A stretch of 64,000 nucleotides of DNA, taken from positions 1-64,000 of the forward strand of contig JBEKTW010000012.1 of the NCBI GenBank assembly GCA_049515655.1, written 5' to 3'. Below are positions 1-9,398 of this stretch, piece by piece; positions within the stretch are counted from its first letter, which is position 1; each line of letters starts with the position of its first letter. A program made the translations under genes and the position numbers. This DNA comes from JBEKTW01 sp049515655 (lineage in GTDB: Bacteria > Bacteroidota > Ignavibacteria > UBA10030 > SZUA-254). The notes beneath the pieces are model-generated. The model was not told where the DNA came from and searched no databases. It worked only from the letters and a program-made list of their open reading frames with translations.

Positions 1-54
1 TTGTACATACTTTCATGTCGTTTTCCCTTGCAAATATCGTTGTGATCGATCCTC

Positions 55-89
55 AATCCCGCATCCCGGCTCTCCCGGAATGCGGGATT
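55..89 (-). terminator. Hairpin downstream of the first T9SS gene
   Basis: A 15-base stem (55-69 with 75-89) closes a 5-base loop just after the stop of the minus-strand gene. One pair is a G-U wobble. There is no T-run after the stem, so it may be a processing or stability hairpin, or a dispersed repeat, rather than an intrinsic terminator. Confidence 0.35.
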
Positions 90-99
90 CGTCTTGTCT

Positions 100-3000
100 T
101 TACTTCATTAAGATCATCTTATGCGTCTGCACGAAGCTCTTCGTGTCGCTGTTCGCCGTCAGACGGTACGTGTAGATGCCGCTGGCCACCGATGACCCGG
201 CGTTATTCCGGCCGTCCCACACCACCTGGTAGTAGCCCGCGCCCTGTGTCTCCGTCACCAGCGTGCGTACTTCAGCGCCCAACAGGTTGTAGATCTTCAG
301 CGTCACGCTCGCCGATTTCGGCAGCTCGTAGGTGATTGAGGTCGTCGGGTTGAACGGGTTCGGGTAGTTCTGGTGCAGCGCGAACTCCTTCGGCAATTCA
401 CTGCCGAACGTAACGTTCGTCACCGTCAGGTTACCCTCCAGTTGCGGCGTGTCGCCGAATTCCGTCCACTTCACCCGCTGCGATATCAGCTTGTTCCCGA
501 TGTAGATGCTGACCATCTCGCCCGGCGATGCTCCTTCATCTTTCGCCGTCTTCGGGTCGTCGCCGTAGATCGCCATCCCGAACACACCGTCGGCGGCAAA
601 CTTCCCCTTTCCGCAGACCACGCCGTCTTTATCCACGGCTTTGATCTCCGTCCCGGCAGGCACCGGCTTGCCGTCTACCTGCACATGCAGTCCGTACGCG
701 AAAACCGCGCTCGGGACGCTGCTGACTGTGCCGGAAGTATGGCGTGGTTTCACGCTGGCTGTCTTCATCCGCGACGGCAGCGCTTTCGTCGGCGGGCCCG
801 GATAGACCAGCACATCGGCTGAGTCTACCTTCACGAAGTATCCTTCTCCCGGCATCATCACGCTGAAATCGCCGTCCGGGTAGACGTGGAAAGCCTCATT
901 TCCCGCACCGTCATTTGTGTAACGTAGCGCAATCCCGAGGTTGCCCGGGATCAGTGACCCTAACGCATGGCCGACGCTGTCGGGCTGTCCTTCGAGATAG
1001 GAGACAAAGTTGTATCCGCTGTTCAGAGGGACAGGGATACTTGGACACACCGGCATCCCACAGACCGAGAACGTGTCTAACTGTGCCTCGCCGAGTATTT
1101 TCACAAAATACCCCTGTGTGAAATCTGTCCACAGTAAGGGATTGTACTGACCCAACTCTGGAATGTAAAAATCAAACTTCGTATTTCCGCTACCGTCGTT
1201 AACAAAACCCAGAATGATTTTCACGATGCCTTTGCCAAGCGGATCGGCAAAGATGGTAGCGACCTGAGCATCTTGAGGCAAGACATTCCATGATATGGCG
1301 TTGTAGCCCGGTACGAGCTGAAGCGTGAGACTTTGGCCGCTTACAGCATCGACGTCGTGTCTGATATAACCTTGCGGCGGTGGGAATGCGGGGTGGAACA
1401 CGACCTGAGGCGGGCAATAACGCTCCGCTAACTGGTCGCACCAGAGCGACGACACCTTAAACACGATCGTATCGCCATCGCTGACTCCCGCCTGCCCTAC
1501 AAGGATACTCAAAGCGTAATTGATTCTGTCCTGGACACTGTCGGGAGGTACCTTCACGACAGTGGCTTTGATCAGTTCTCCCGTCGTCCGGTAGGCGCCG
1601 ACAACGGTGTATTGAGGCGCGAGCTCGCCGCCGAGCGTGACGAGTCCGGAGAATATTTCCTGAGCATCGCCGCCCGAAGTCAGCTCGCCCTGTCCGCTGA
1701 GCGAAACAAAGTACGCGTTCTCACCGACGTAGAGAGAGAGCGTTCCAGAGTAATCTCCCTGTCCTACGGGTGTGAACCCGACCGGAATGTCGAAGGAACT
1801 CAGGGGATTGATGGCAAAGTTGCCGGCCGACAGAACAGCAAATGCAGGGTTGTCGCAACCAATACTGTCGACGACAAGAGAGTCGTAACCGTAGTTGAGC
1901 AGCGTCAGGGGCAGCGTCAACGAATCTCCAAGCTTCACCGTCCCGAAGTTCACGCAGCCGCGGTCTGTGGCGAACGGATTCGTCACGATTTTCCGATTGC
2001 CAAAGTCGGTATTCGAGACCGTGTCACCGAAGACGTTCAGGGAGTAAGAGCCACCTTCCGTAGTAGGACAGGTTTGATTCCAGCCGTTTTGCTGAACTTC
2101 CGAAACCTGATACTGGCCGGGCGGCAGATTTGTGAAAGAGTACATACCGAGCGTATCCGTCATGGTAGTATCGCTTTCCTCGGTGAGGAACCTGAACAAG
2201 ACGATTTTCCACGCGGCAAGTCCGGGATCCGTGGTGTCTTTGCTGCCGTCCCCATTGAGGTCGGAGAATTTCATTCCGAAGATTCCGCTCGGAGGAGCGA
2301 GATAATTTCCGAAGTCACGGTTCATGAGCGAGTCGCCGCGCACGCTTTCATCGTATGCATATCCGAGAGGATACGTCTGCAACCAACCCGTTTGTTGCAC
2401 CTCAGAAATGGCGTAGTCGCCCGCCATTACGTTTGTGAAAGAATAGTGGCCGGATGAATCGGTGTACGCCGTATCAGTCTCCCCGGTCGAATTGCTATAG
2501 AGGAGGATTGTCCATCCCGGTAACCCCGGTTCCGTCGAATCCTTCACCCCGTCGCCATTGAGGTCGTTGAATTTCATTCCGGAAATCACTCCCGGCGGCG
2601 GATTCCAGTTACCGAAGTCTTTTCCCACAATCACCGATCCGGGAGTATCGATCTCAACGGACCAGTGGCTCTCAGGGGTCGTCTGTATCCATCCGGGTTT
2701 CGATGCCTCATCAACAAAATATAACCCCGGCAGAAGATTTGCGAAAATGTAGTTCCCCACAGAATCCGTCGTTGTTTGCAGGCTGACCGGTCCATCGAGG
2801 GTGATCGTCCATCCCGCAATACCCGTTTCCAGCGAATCGTGGATACCGTTGCCGTTCATATCGTTGAATTTCATGCCCTGGATTGAACTCGGAGGAGCGT
2901 AGTTTCCGAAATCTTTTCCCAGCGCGATCTCGCCGCTGTCGACAGTGACGGTATACGTTCCCGGCTGAGCGGGATATGTTTGAACCCATCCTGTTTTGTT

Positions 3001-4563
3001 CATTTCAGACACGAGGTACGTCCCCGGAAGAATATCCGTGAGCTCGTATTGTCCCAGAGGGTTCGTATACGTGGTTTCAATGGGTGTACCCGAGAGTGAA
3101 TCCAGGACGATGGGCCAACCGGTCAGTCCCGTGTCACTTGAATCCTTGACACCGTTGTTGTTGGAGTCGGCGAATTTCATGCCTTCGATCTTCGCGGTTC
3201 CAAACGCCGTCGGCGCAGAACCGGCGGGCAGGTCAATGATTGCGACAATGAGGGAGAGGCAATCTCCCGCATCGCCGGTGGTGAGCGTCAAATTGTTCAA
3301 GCCCTGGCCAAGAAAACTTGTAATGTCAAATGAAAGAATGTCCCACAAACCTCCGTTCAGCTCTGCCGCGGCGGCTCCGTTCGGGACACTCGTGCCGTTG
3401 AAGAGATCGGGTCCAGCAGCGAGCACGCTGCCGTTGAGGTACAAATTGTCGTCATTCCATGAAGGTCCATGTTGACCGTCGGAAACGTGGAGCGTAATTT
3501 GAGCCGAACCCGAATCGTAATTGATGCCCGGGAGGACAACGTCCCACCCGGTTTCGTCGTATGGATTGCCGATGTTCGAGTCGTTTCCGTCGAAGATGAC
3601 GAAATCGCGATTCGTGGTGCTCACACTATCATTGTAAAAGACAATCAAAGAGACGCCGTTGATGTTCGCGTCGTTCTGAATGAACCTTGAGAGGGAATAA
3701 TCCCCGTTCCCCGTCACGAGGGAGGTCACGTCCGCTCTATACGCTTGACTGTTCAGAAATCCCCAGCAATTATCGCTGGAGAACCCGATATTCTCACCCA
3801 TGATCGTTGTGCCGCCGAACTCCACGGTATCATTCGCGCTCGGGTCAACGGTATTCGTCGGGCCGTGCCAGTACAAATACGCTTTCGTTATCGTGCCGCC
3901 GACACCGCTGAGCGTGATCGTCCCGGTTCCGATATTCCTCATCCCACCGTATCCGGCGGAAGCCATCTTCGAGTTCCGGACGATCTGAAAATGAGAAAGA
4001 TGGTTCAGAGGGGACTTGTTTCCCCCCTTGTTCGAAAGCTGTGTCCGTTCTTTTGAAGATACGCCGGATGATTTCTCCTCGTATCCGTCGTGCCTGTCGG
4101 GCCGGGCATACTTCGAGGAATTCACGGTTTTCTTCGCTGGAAGAGCGGTCGTTCGATTTTTTGCGGTCTTCAGGTTCTTCTGCCGCTCCTGAGCAAACTG
4201 CTGAAGTTGTTTTTTCATTTCCGCCTTCGTAAGGGGATGCACCGCATGAATACTCGATTTGGTGACCTTAGAATGGTGAGTCCATTTTAATCCGCCGTTG
4301 TTTGCCGTGGTCTTCCCGTGCGACCGGCTCTTCACCTTCAGATTTTTCCCCGACTTCGCGGAAGACATTGCGGATTTGTGAGAAAGGGTGGCGCTTCCCG
4401 TTGTTGATGGAAGTTTCCCTTTAGACAAGGGTTTCCCCTGCCCGGCGAACCCGCAGAAAGAAAGAAAGAGCAAACAGACCAGACCGACGATACAGTGGCC
4501 TGCTCGTACTGCAGACTCAGACCTATAAACATGAAGATGAAAGAACGATGTAGCGCTCCGCAT
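100..4563 (-). CDS. Secreted SdrD-B-like repeat protein with T9SS C-terminal domain
   Basis: A 1487-residue surface protein. A hydrophobic signal segment lies at about residues 24-41. A Ser/Lys-rich stretch follows to about 180, then a beta-rich region (about 190-455). Four tandem repeats of about 100 residues start with GMKF at residues 462, 564, 663 and 764. Each carries a D-x-N-x-N/D-G-x-x-D calcium-loop-like motif and ends near DFGN, as in SdrD-B/Cna-B-like adhesin domains. A choice-of-anchor-D-like segment (about 865-965) follows. Residues 1394-1487 are the T9SS sorting domain with NYPNPFNPTT. The start is supported by AAGGAG upstream of ATG 4563. Known: such C-terminal domains direct secretion and surface attachment. 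Inferred: structural or adhesive role; the ligand is unknown. Confidence 0.85.
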   Translation of the reverse strand: MRSATSFFHLHVYRSESAVRAGHCIVGLVCLLFLSFCGFAGQGKPLSKGKLPSTTGSATLSHKSAMSSAKSGKNLKVKSRSHGKTTANNGGLKWTHHSKVTKSSIHAVHPLTKAEMKKQLQQFAQERQKNLKTAKNRTTALPAKKTVNSSKYARPDRHDGYEEKSSGVSSKERTQLSNKGGNKSPLNHLSHFQIVRNSKMASAGYGGMRNIGTGTITLSGVGGTITKAYLYWHGPTNTVDPSANDTVEFGGTTIMGENIGFSSDNCWGFLNSQAYRADVTSLVTGNGDYSLSRFIQNDANINGVSLIVFYNDSVSTTNRDFVIFDGNDSNIGNPYDETGWDVVLPGINYDSGSAQITLHVSDGQHGPSWNDDNLYLNGSVLAAGPDLFNGTSVPNGAAAAELNGGLWDILSFDITSFLGQGLNNLTLTTGDAGDCLSLIVAIIDLPAGSAPTAFGTAKIEGMKFADSNNNGVKDSSDTGLTGWPIVLDSLSGTPIETTYTNPLGQYELTDILPGTYLVSEMNKTGWVQTYPAQPGTYTVTVDSGEIALGKDFGNYAPPSSIQGMKFNDMNGNGIHDSLETGIAGWTITLDGPVSLQTTTDSVGNYIFANLLPGLYFVDEASKPGWIQTTPESHWSVEIDTPGSVIVGKDFGNWNPPPGVISGMKFNDLNGDGVKDSTEPGLPGWTILLYSNSTGETDTAYTDSSGHYSFTNVMAGDYAISEVQQTGWLQTYPLGYAYDESVRGDSLMNRDFGNYLAPPSGIFGMKFSDLNGDGSKDTTDPGLAAWKIVLFRFLTEESDTTMTDTLGMYSFTNLPPGQYQVSEVQQNGWNQTCPTTEGGSYSLNVFGDTVSNTDFGNRKIVTNPFATDRGCVNFGTVKLGDSLTLPLTLLNYGYDSLVVDSIGCDNPAFAVLSAGNFAINPLSSFDIPVGFTPVGQGDYSGTLSLYVGENAYFVSLSGQGELTSGGDAQEIFSGLVTLGGELAPQYTVVGAYRTTGELIKATVVKVPPDSVQDRINYALSILVGQAGVSDGDTIVFKVSSLWCDQLAERYCPPQVVFHPAFPPPQGYIRHDVDAVSGQSLTLQLVPGYNAISWNVLPQDAQVATIFADPLGKGIVKIILGFVNDGSGNTKFDFYIPELGQYNPLLWTDFTQGYFVKILGEAQLDTFSVCGMPVCPSIPVPLNSGYNFVSYLEGQPDSVGHALGSLIPGNLGIALRYTNDGAGNEAFHVYPDGDFSVMMPGEGYFVKVDSADVLVYPGPPTKALPSRMKTASVKPRHTSGTVSSVPSAVFAYGLHVQVDGKPVPAGTEIKAVDKDGVVCGKGKFAADGVFGMAIYGDDPKTAKDEGASPGEMVSIYIGNKLISQRVKWTEFGDTPQLEGNLTVTNVTFGSELPKEFALHQNYPNPFNPTTSITYELPKSASVTLKIYNLLGAEVRTLVTETQGAGYYQVVWDGRNNAGSSVASGIYTYRLTANSDTKSFVQTHKMILMK

Positions 4564-4938
4564 GATGTGTTCTCCTTACGATATGAGTTTTATGGTGATT
4601 GTGAATTGATTTCTGAATAATCGTTACCGCAATACCTTACCTCGTCGACTGATTCTCCCCCGCATTCCGCGCGGAGAACACCGACGAGGGCACCTGCACA
4701 ACGATTGCCGGAACAACTTCTGGCGACCTGCGTTTCAAAAAGGGAATAATGATCGGTAAACCATTCCCGGCCTTGAACGGATGATTCGCTCAACGACCGA
4801 TACCAAAGCAATTTACGCTTTTAAGCATCATGTGCTGTATCCTGCATCACAGGCCCGGCACGCCGGATTATCCAGCACTTTTCGCAGACCCGCGCTCCGG
4901 GACGGTACAGTGGAGCGGGGACCCGTAACGCCCCTAAA
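4564..4938. other. Intergenic gap with no recognised gene
   Basis: 375 bases between two same-strand T9SS genes. The upstream end holds the AAGGAG ribosome site of the first gene. Short open frames on both strands show no recognisable family, signal peptide or ribosome site. I see no RNA gene. Confidence 0.5.
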
Positions 4939-7900
4939 CTATCTCAAGAGCAACATCTTTCTCACGCTCTGGAACGACTGCTGGGAACCAGACCGGTCGA
5001 CTCCCTCCGCGTGCAATCGATAAAAGTACACACCGCTCGCGAAATTTGGTGCGAAAAACGTCGCATCATAGACGCCCGCACTCTGGCGGCCGTCGACAAC
5101 CGTCGCAACTTCCCTTCCGAGAACATCATACACTACGAGTTTCACGAGCGCATCCTTCGGCAATTCGTAGTGTATCTTCGTCGTGGGGTTGAAGGGATTA
5201 GGATAATTCTGTCCCAGGGCAAACTGCGTCGGCAGGACATTCCCCTCGACCCGCAATCGCAGATTCGACACTTCGTCGCCTGTCAATCTCATCGTCCCGT
5301 CCCCTCTCATTACCTGAGACATGGATTGGGAAGACTTCTGCTTCGTAAACATGATCGAGTACTTCAGTTGGAGGTCGTGTTCGATATGCCATTGCAGCGT
5401 CACCGGGAATGATGCGGCCTGAATCATAATCGGGATTTCGGATGCTTTTCCCGATTTATCGGTGTAGTACGCGGCAATCGTATTCGTCCCGAAGCGCGCG
5501 TCCAGCATACCCTTAGGCGCCGCCGGCGGGAGTTCGAAGCGATCAAGCGGGGGCGCCCCTTCTCCCACTGTTCCAAAATAGAGTGTCTGGGCAGTGCCAT
5601 TGCCGTCGCGGATCGTCAACATGTTCATCGCTGTTAGTACTTCCAACGACTTCTCCAGAGGCGATTGCATCGGCAGGATCACGGATGGCGAAAAAATCAA
5701 TTGACCATTGGTATCAACCTTCACCCAATAGCCTGCACCCGGCTGAAGGATACTTGCCGGGATATACCCGGTATCCTTTGAGTAGCGCAAAAAGTTTGAG
5801 ACGATAATGTTCGGAGGTGTCGAGCTGATCTTGCTGACGGGAAGCGGGACGGAAAGCGAGCCCACCATATTCCATTTCTGCCGAACACCAATTGTGTCGA
5901 GTGTATCCAGAGCGAAACCTTCGTAATCAAAAGCTCTTGCCGAACCGACTTTCAGCCAATATCCGCGTCCTCTTGCCAGGGTATCCCGGGCGATATATCG
6001 ACCTTCGTAGGCAAATACCGATGAGAGTGCGAAGGGGAAAAGATTCGGCCTGAGATAACTTTGGACGATGAGGGGTATAGAGATCAGATTCCAATTTGCC
6101 GCGAAATGGTAGGCGCTCGGGATAAACGCCGTCGAGGGATCCATTGCCAGGCAAACGACGGATGAATATCCAGTGGCCCCAAGTACTGTGCCGGTGCCGG
6201 TCAGTGTATCGATAGCAATCAATGAATTGTTACCCGACCCCGACTGAGAACCCGCGAGGCCGAAGAGACTACCGGTCGCGTCGAAAACAATATCCTGAGT
6301 CGCCTTATTAAGCCCTGTTCTGCCGACGAGAGTGGGAGTTCCCGTCGAGAGATTAACCTTGTAAATACCGTCGACAAAAGTACCGCCTCTAACGGAAGCC
6401 CAGAGGATTCCGGTGATGGGGTTGAAATCAAGTCCCGCGATATACAATCCCGTGGATGCCACCTGTGTCGGAGTTCCCGTATTCACATCAACCCGGTAGA
6501 TCTTGCCAGTCATATCCGCCGCGTATAAAGTATCTCCGCGGAAGGCCATGGCCTTCGCCGTAATGGGAAACGGAACAGCCACAAGGAGGTGTGCGTCTCC
6601 GCCGTTGCTGTTGACGCGCACCAGTATCTGCCCGGCGCCTGAAGATGAGAGACCGATGATCAGATGATCGCTGGGCCTCACGCGCAGGCCGATGACTTCG
6701 GGGAAGCCTGAAGAACCCAGCGGCGTCGCAAGGCCCGACGAAGCGTTTAGCGTAAGAATTTCACCTGCTCCATCCGAGCCGGCTCCGGCATACAAGATCC
6801 CTTGTTGAGCCCTCACTACCGAGAAGCACGTGCCGATGAGGTTGATCGAGGTTACCGGATTTGTGCCATCATTGCTCGTAATGTTAAGAGAATCGTTGAA
6901 ACTGCCCGCCAACTTGGGCAAGAATGCCACTTTGATACTATCAACTTCATTCGTCGCAACTTTGAGCGGGAGACTCGGCGGATTGACGAGGACAAAATTC
7001 GTGTCGGTCACGGAGATCGCCGATATCACGAGCGTATCGAGACCGCTGTTGGAGACCGCGAAGGAGGCGGTATCGCCACCGAGCCCAGCTTCAAATAACC
7101 CAAAATTATTCGAGAGAGGATCCGCATACAGGATTCTGCCGGGAAGCGGACTCAACTTCACTTTTCCGACCCACGTGCCCCACTGGTCTCTTCCTTCAGC
7201 ATACTCTGTGTGCGCCCAGGCAGTTCCCGGTTCACTCGGATCGAGGGCAAAGCCCATGTAGTCACCCCACCGATTACGAGTGCCGCTCTGCAGCAACTCA
7301 TAATGAGCGACTCCCCTTTTCAACGGCACGCTCGGCGATAACCCGGGCGGGTCGGTCGCTTTCCGGCCGGAAAGGAACGCACCGGCGTACTCGTTAATGC
7401 CTGTACGGGTGTAGGTAATATAAATGTTGTGGGCTGAATCTGCCGTCATTGCCGGGTAGAAATGCCAGAACCCCTCTTTGCCCATCGACATATCTTCGAG
7501 CGTGGTCCTGGTAAACGGATTGATGCGGATATACTCAACTGCGGAGTACGCACCACCCGTGCCGCTGGCGACCGAGTGCACCATGAACAGCGAACTGTCA
7601 CGATAGATCGGTTTGTGCGCGATACCACCCGGCGCAATGTCCTCGAATGTCGTTCCACCTCCCGGCTGGCTCGGACCGGGGGCGCCCTCATACTGGTAAA
7701 CCGAAATATTGTTCGCGGAAATTGAGGGAGAACCGAGAGGGTTGGTAATTCGCCACACCGTCAGATATGTTCCGATGGTAAACGGGGAGGCATTGACGAA
7801 GAACTCTCCCCCCGGACTGCCGTACGTGATCGCCGGTTTTACAAAGTCAGGGTGCACATCCAGGAATTCGGGATCTCTCATGTCCCAGAAGTCGGAGTAC

Positions 7901-9186
7901 GTTACGGGTCCCGCAGTATTATTATAAAGTTGAGCTTTGCCGATGATCCGGATTCTTGAGTAAAAGCCCGCCGTGCCGAATTCGCGGGTCGTAATGTAGA
8001 GGGCCTGATCGTCAAACCCGATGTGCGGATGGTCCGTGAAGTTCGTCGTGACCGCCGAATCGCCAAGCTTCCAGCCGGGCAAACCCCACATGTACCAATT
8101 GCCGAGCGCGCTGCTGTCATGTGAGACGGCGAGCGCCAGGTAGCACGTGTTCGCCGAAGTGATCATCAGTCCAGCCATCACCCAGCGATGGGAGTAGTGG
8201 TCATAGACAACCGAGCAATCGCTGAATCCCGTGTTGGGCATTGCATGCTGGTACCACGTGTTCAGATCGATCGTCTTCAGCATATTTCCACTCTTGTCCC
8301 AAACCCTGAAACTTGAATTGACCTGCGCCATGACGTGCATGGGACCGGCGGCATCGATGGGGTCGGGCGGGAAAACGCCGTTGTTATCGAAACCGGAAAA
8401 ACTCTCCACGACGACGGGATGGGAAATGGTCGACAGTGTACTCTGTACTTCCTGCTCTTCGAAATAATGTGAACCCTTTGGTTGAAGAGGAGGATGTGGA
8501 TGCTTTGGCGGATGGAGAAGCCTCAGCGGCGGCATTTCATCCCTTTCTTCCGCTGCACGTCCGATGGCCTCACCTATCGACGGAGGCAGATTATTGGTGT
8601 TGACGATAACGCCGCTCGGGACAGAACCAGTCTTCGGACCCAGGGCAATAGGCGGCAGAACATGAGCGGGCGACACTTGCACATCCAACACCAGGTCGCC
8701 GCCGGTTGGATGCCCGCCGCTCCCTCCCCCTCCATTCCATTCCGCGACCAGTAGAGTATAGGTCGTTCCCTTTTGCACAAGATAATACATTACAGATTGC
8801 CGGATGGTCCCGCTTACCGAGTCATCATTACAGGCCACTTCTGTCAGGCTGCCACACGTGCCGGTGTACAGTCCTATCACGGTATCGAATGAATCCGGAG
8901 CGCTTCCAATTGTGCTGAAACGAATCCACGACGTGGTGTCCGCAGCCCATTTGAACCAAACTGCTTTTCCGTCCCCGCCCAGTCCGTTATTGCAGAGGAT
9001 GATGGGGTCGGTGGAATCGGGCGTCGCAAGTCGCGTGTTCTCAGTGGTGTGATACGGCAGCGAAGGAATAACGGTTGCGCCCGCACATGAATCATTGGCA
9101 GGTTGAGCAAGACTCAAAGACGAAACGCCAACAATGGCGACAAGAATGCATGATAGCCGTCCGAAAAGGGGTAGCAGACTTTTCAT
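4939..9186 (-). CDS. Secreted multidomain protein: PPC-like domain, propeller-like regions, T9SS C-terminal domain
   Basis: Start chosen at ATG 9186, giving 1415 residues. It has a clean signal peptide ending near SLSLAQ and an AGGAGA ribosome site, while the open frame upstream has neither. Residues about 25-160 resemble a bacterial pre-peptidase C-terminal (PPC) beta-sandwich. A long central region (about 230-680) reads like a propeller or sialidase-like module. About 690-790 is an ASH/choice-of-anchor-D-like domain, and about 800-1030 contains repeated beta-strand units resembling an NHL-type propeller. Residues 1322-1415 form the T9SS sorting domain with NYPNPFNPTT. No catalytic motif was recognised. 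Inferred: a large extracellular binding protein. A consensus promoter lies just upstream. Confidence 0.85.
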   Translation of the reverse strand: MKSLLPLFGRLSCILVAIVGVSSLSLAQPANDSCAGATVIPSLPYHTTENTRLATPDSTDPIILCNNGLGGDGKAVWFKWAADTTSWIRFSTIGSAPDSFDTVIGLYTGTCGSLTEVACNDDSVSGTIRQSVMYYLVQKGTTYTLLVAEWNGGGGSGGHPTGGDLVLDVQVSPAHVLPPIALGPKTGSVPSGVIVNTNNLPPSIGEAIGRAAEERDEMPPLRLLHPPKHPHPPLQPKGSHYFEEQEVQSTLSTISHPVVVESFSGFDNNGVFPPDPIDAAGPMHVMAQVNSSFRVWDKSGNMLKTIDLNTWYQHAMPNTGFSDCSVVYDHYSHRWVMAGLMITSANTCYLALAVSHDSSALGNWYMWGLPGWKLGDSAVTTNFTDHPHIGFDDQALYITTREFGTAGFYSRIRIIGKAQLYNNTAGPVTYSDFWDMRDPEFLDVHPDFVKPAITYGSPGGEFFVNASPFTIGTYLTVWRITNPLGSPSISANNISVYQYEGAPGPSQPGGGTTFEDIAPGGIAHKPIYRDSSLFMVHSVASGTGGAYSAVEYIRINPFTRTTLEDMSMGKEGFWHFYPAMTADSAHNIYITYTRTGINEYAGAFLSGRKATDPPGLSPSVPLKRGVAHYELLQSGTRNRWGDYMGFALDPSEPGTAWAHTEYAEGRDQWGTWVGKVKLSPLPGRILYADPLSNNFGLFEAGLGGDTASFAVSNSGLDTLVISAISVTDTNFVLVNPPSLPLKVATNEVDSIKVAFLPKLAGSFNDSLNITSNDGTNPVTSINLIGTCFSVVRAQQGILYAGAGSDGAGEILTLNASSGLATPLGSSGFPEVIGLRVRPSDHLIIGLSSSGAGQILVRVNSNGGDAHLLVAVPFPITAKAMAFRGDTLYAADMTGKIYRVDVNTGTPTQVASTGLYIAGLDFNPITGILWASVRGGTFVDGIYKVNLSTGTPTLVGRTGLNKATQDIVFDATGSLFGLAGSQSGSGNNSLIAIDTLTGTGTVLGATGYSSVVCLAMDPSTAFIPSAYHFAANWNLISIPLIVQSYLRPNLFPFALSSVFAYEGRYIARDTLARGRGYWLKVGSARAFDYEGFALDTLDTIGVRQKWNMVGSLSVPLPVSKISSTPPNIIVSNFLRYSKDTGYIPASILQPGAGYWVKVDTNGQLIFSPSVILPMQSPLEKSLEVLTAMNMLTIRDGNGTAQTLYFGTVGEGAPPLDRFELPPAAPKGMLDARFGTNTIAAYYTDKSGKASEIPIMIQAASFPVTLQWHIEHDLQLKYSIMFTKQKSSQSMSQVMRGDGTMRLTGDEVSNLRLRVEGNVLPTQFALGQNYPNPFNPTTKIHYELPKDALVKLVVYDVLGREVATVVDGRQSAGVYDATFFAPNFASGVYFYRLHAEGVDRSGSQQSFQSVRKMLLLR

Positions 9187-9277
9187 AAGAATTCTCCTGA
9201 GAATGATTGAACAATGGCTTTTTTCCCGGAATCCAACAACGCGGGGAGGACTATTCACAAAGGGAAACTGACATGAA

Positions 9278-9306
9278 ATTATATCGAATTTTACCCTTAG
9301 TGTCAA
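9278..9306 (-). promoter_or_regulatory. Full-consensus sigma70 promoter
   Basis: On the minus strand, TTGACA (9306-9301) and TATAAT (9283-9278) are separated by exactly 17 bases. The predicted transcript starts near 9270 and has an 85-base leader before ATG 9186. Both hexamers match the consensus perfectly, so this is the strongest promoter I can read in the window. Confidence 0.85.
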
Positions 9307-9398
9307 GCAAAATTTTAAAAAAACGGGAGGATTTGTGAAAATGCCACCCCGGTCTGCCAATGAGCCCAAACCGGATGACTTTTGCCGTCATTCTCCTA

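Noticed and set aside
1612..2457. 281-codon open frame opposite the first T9SS gene
   Set aside because: It is antisense to repeated calcium-loop domains in GC-rich DNA, has no signal, motif or ribosome site, and the minus-strand protein is clearly real.
4590..5023. Two short frames in the gap before the second T9SS gene
   Set aside because: No conserved motif, signal peptide or ribosome site; one runs into the T9SS gene.
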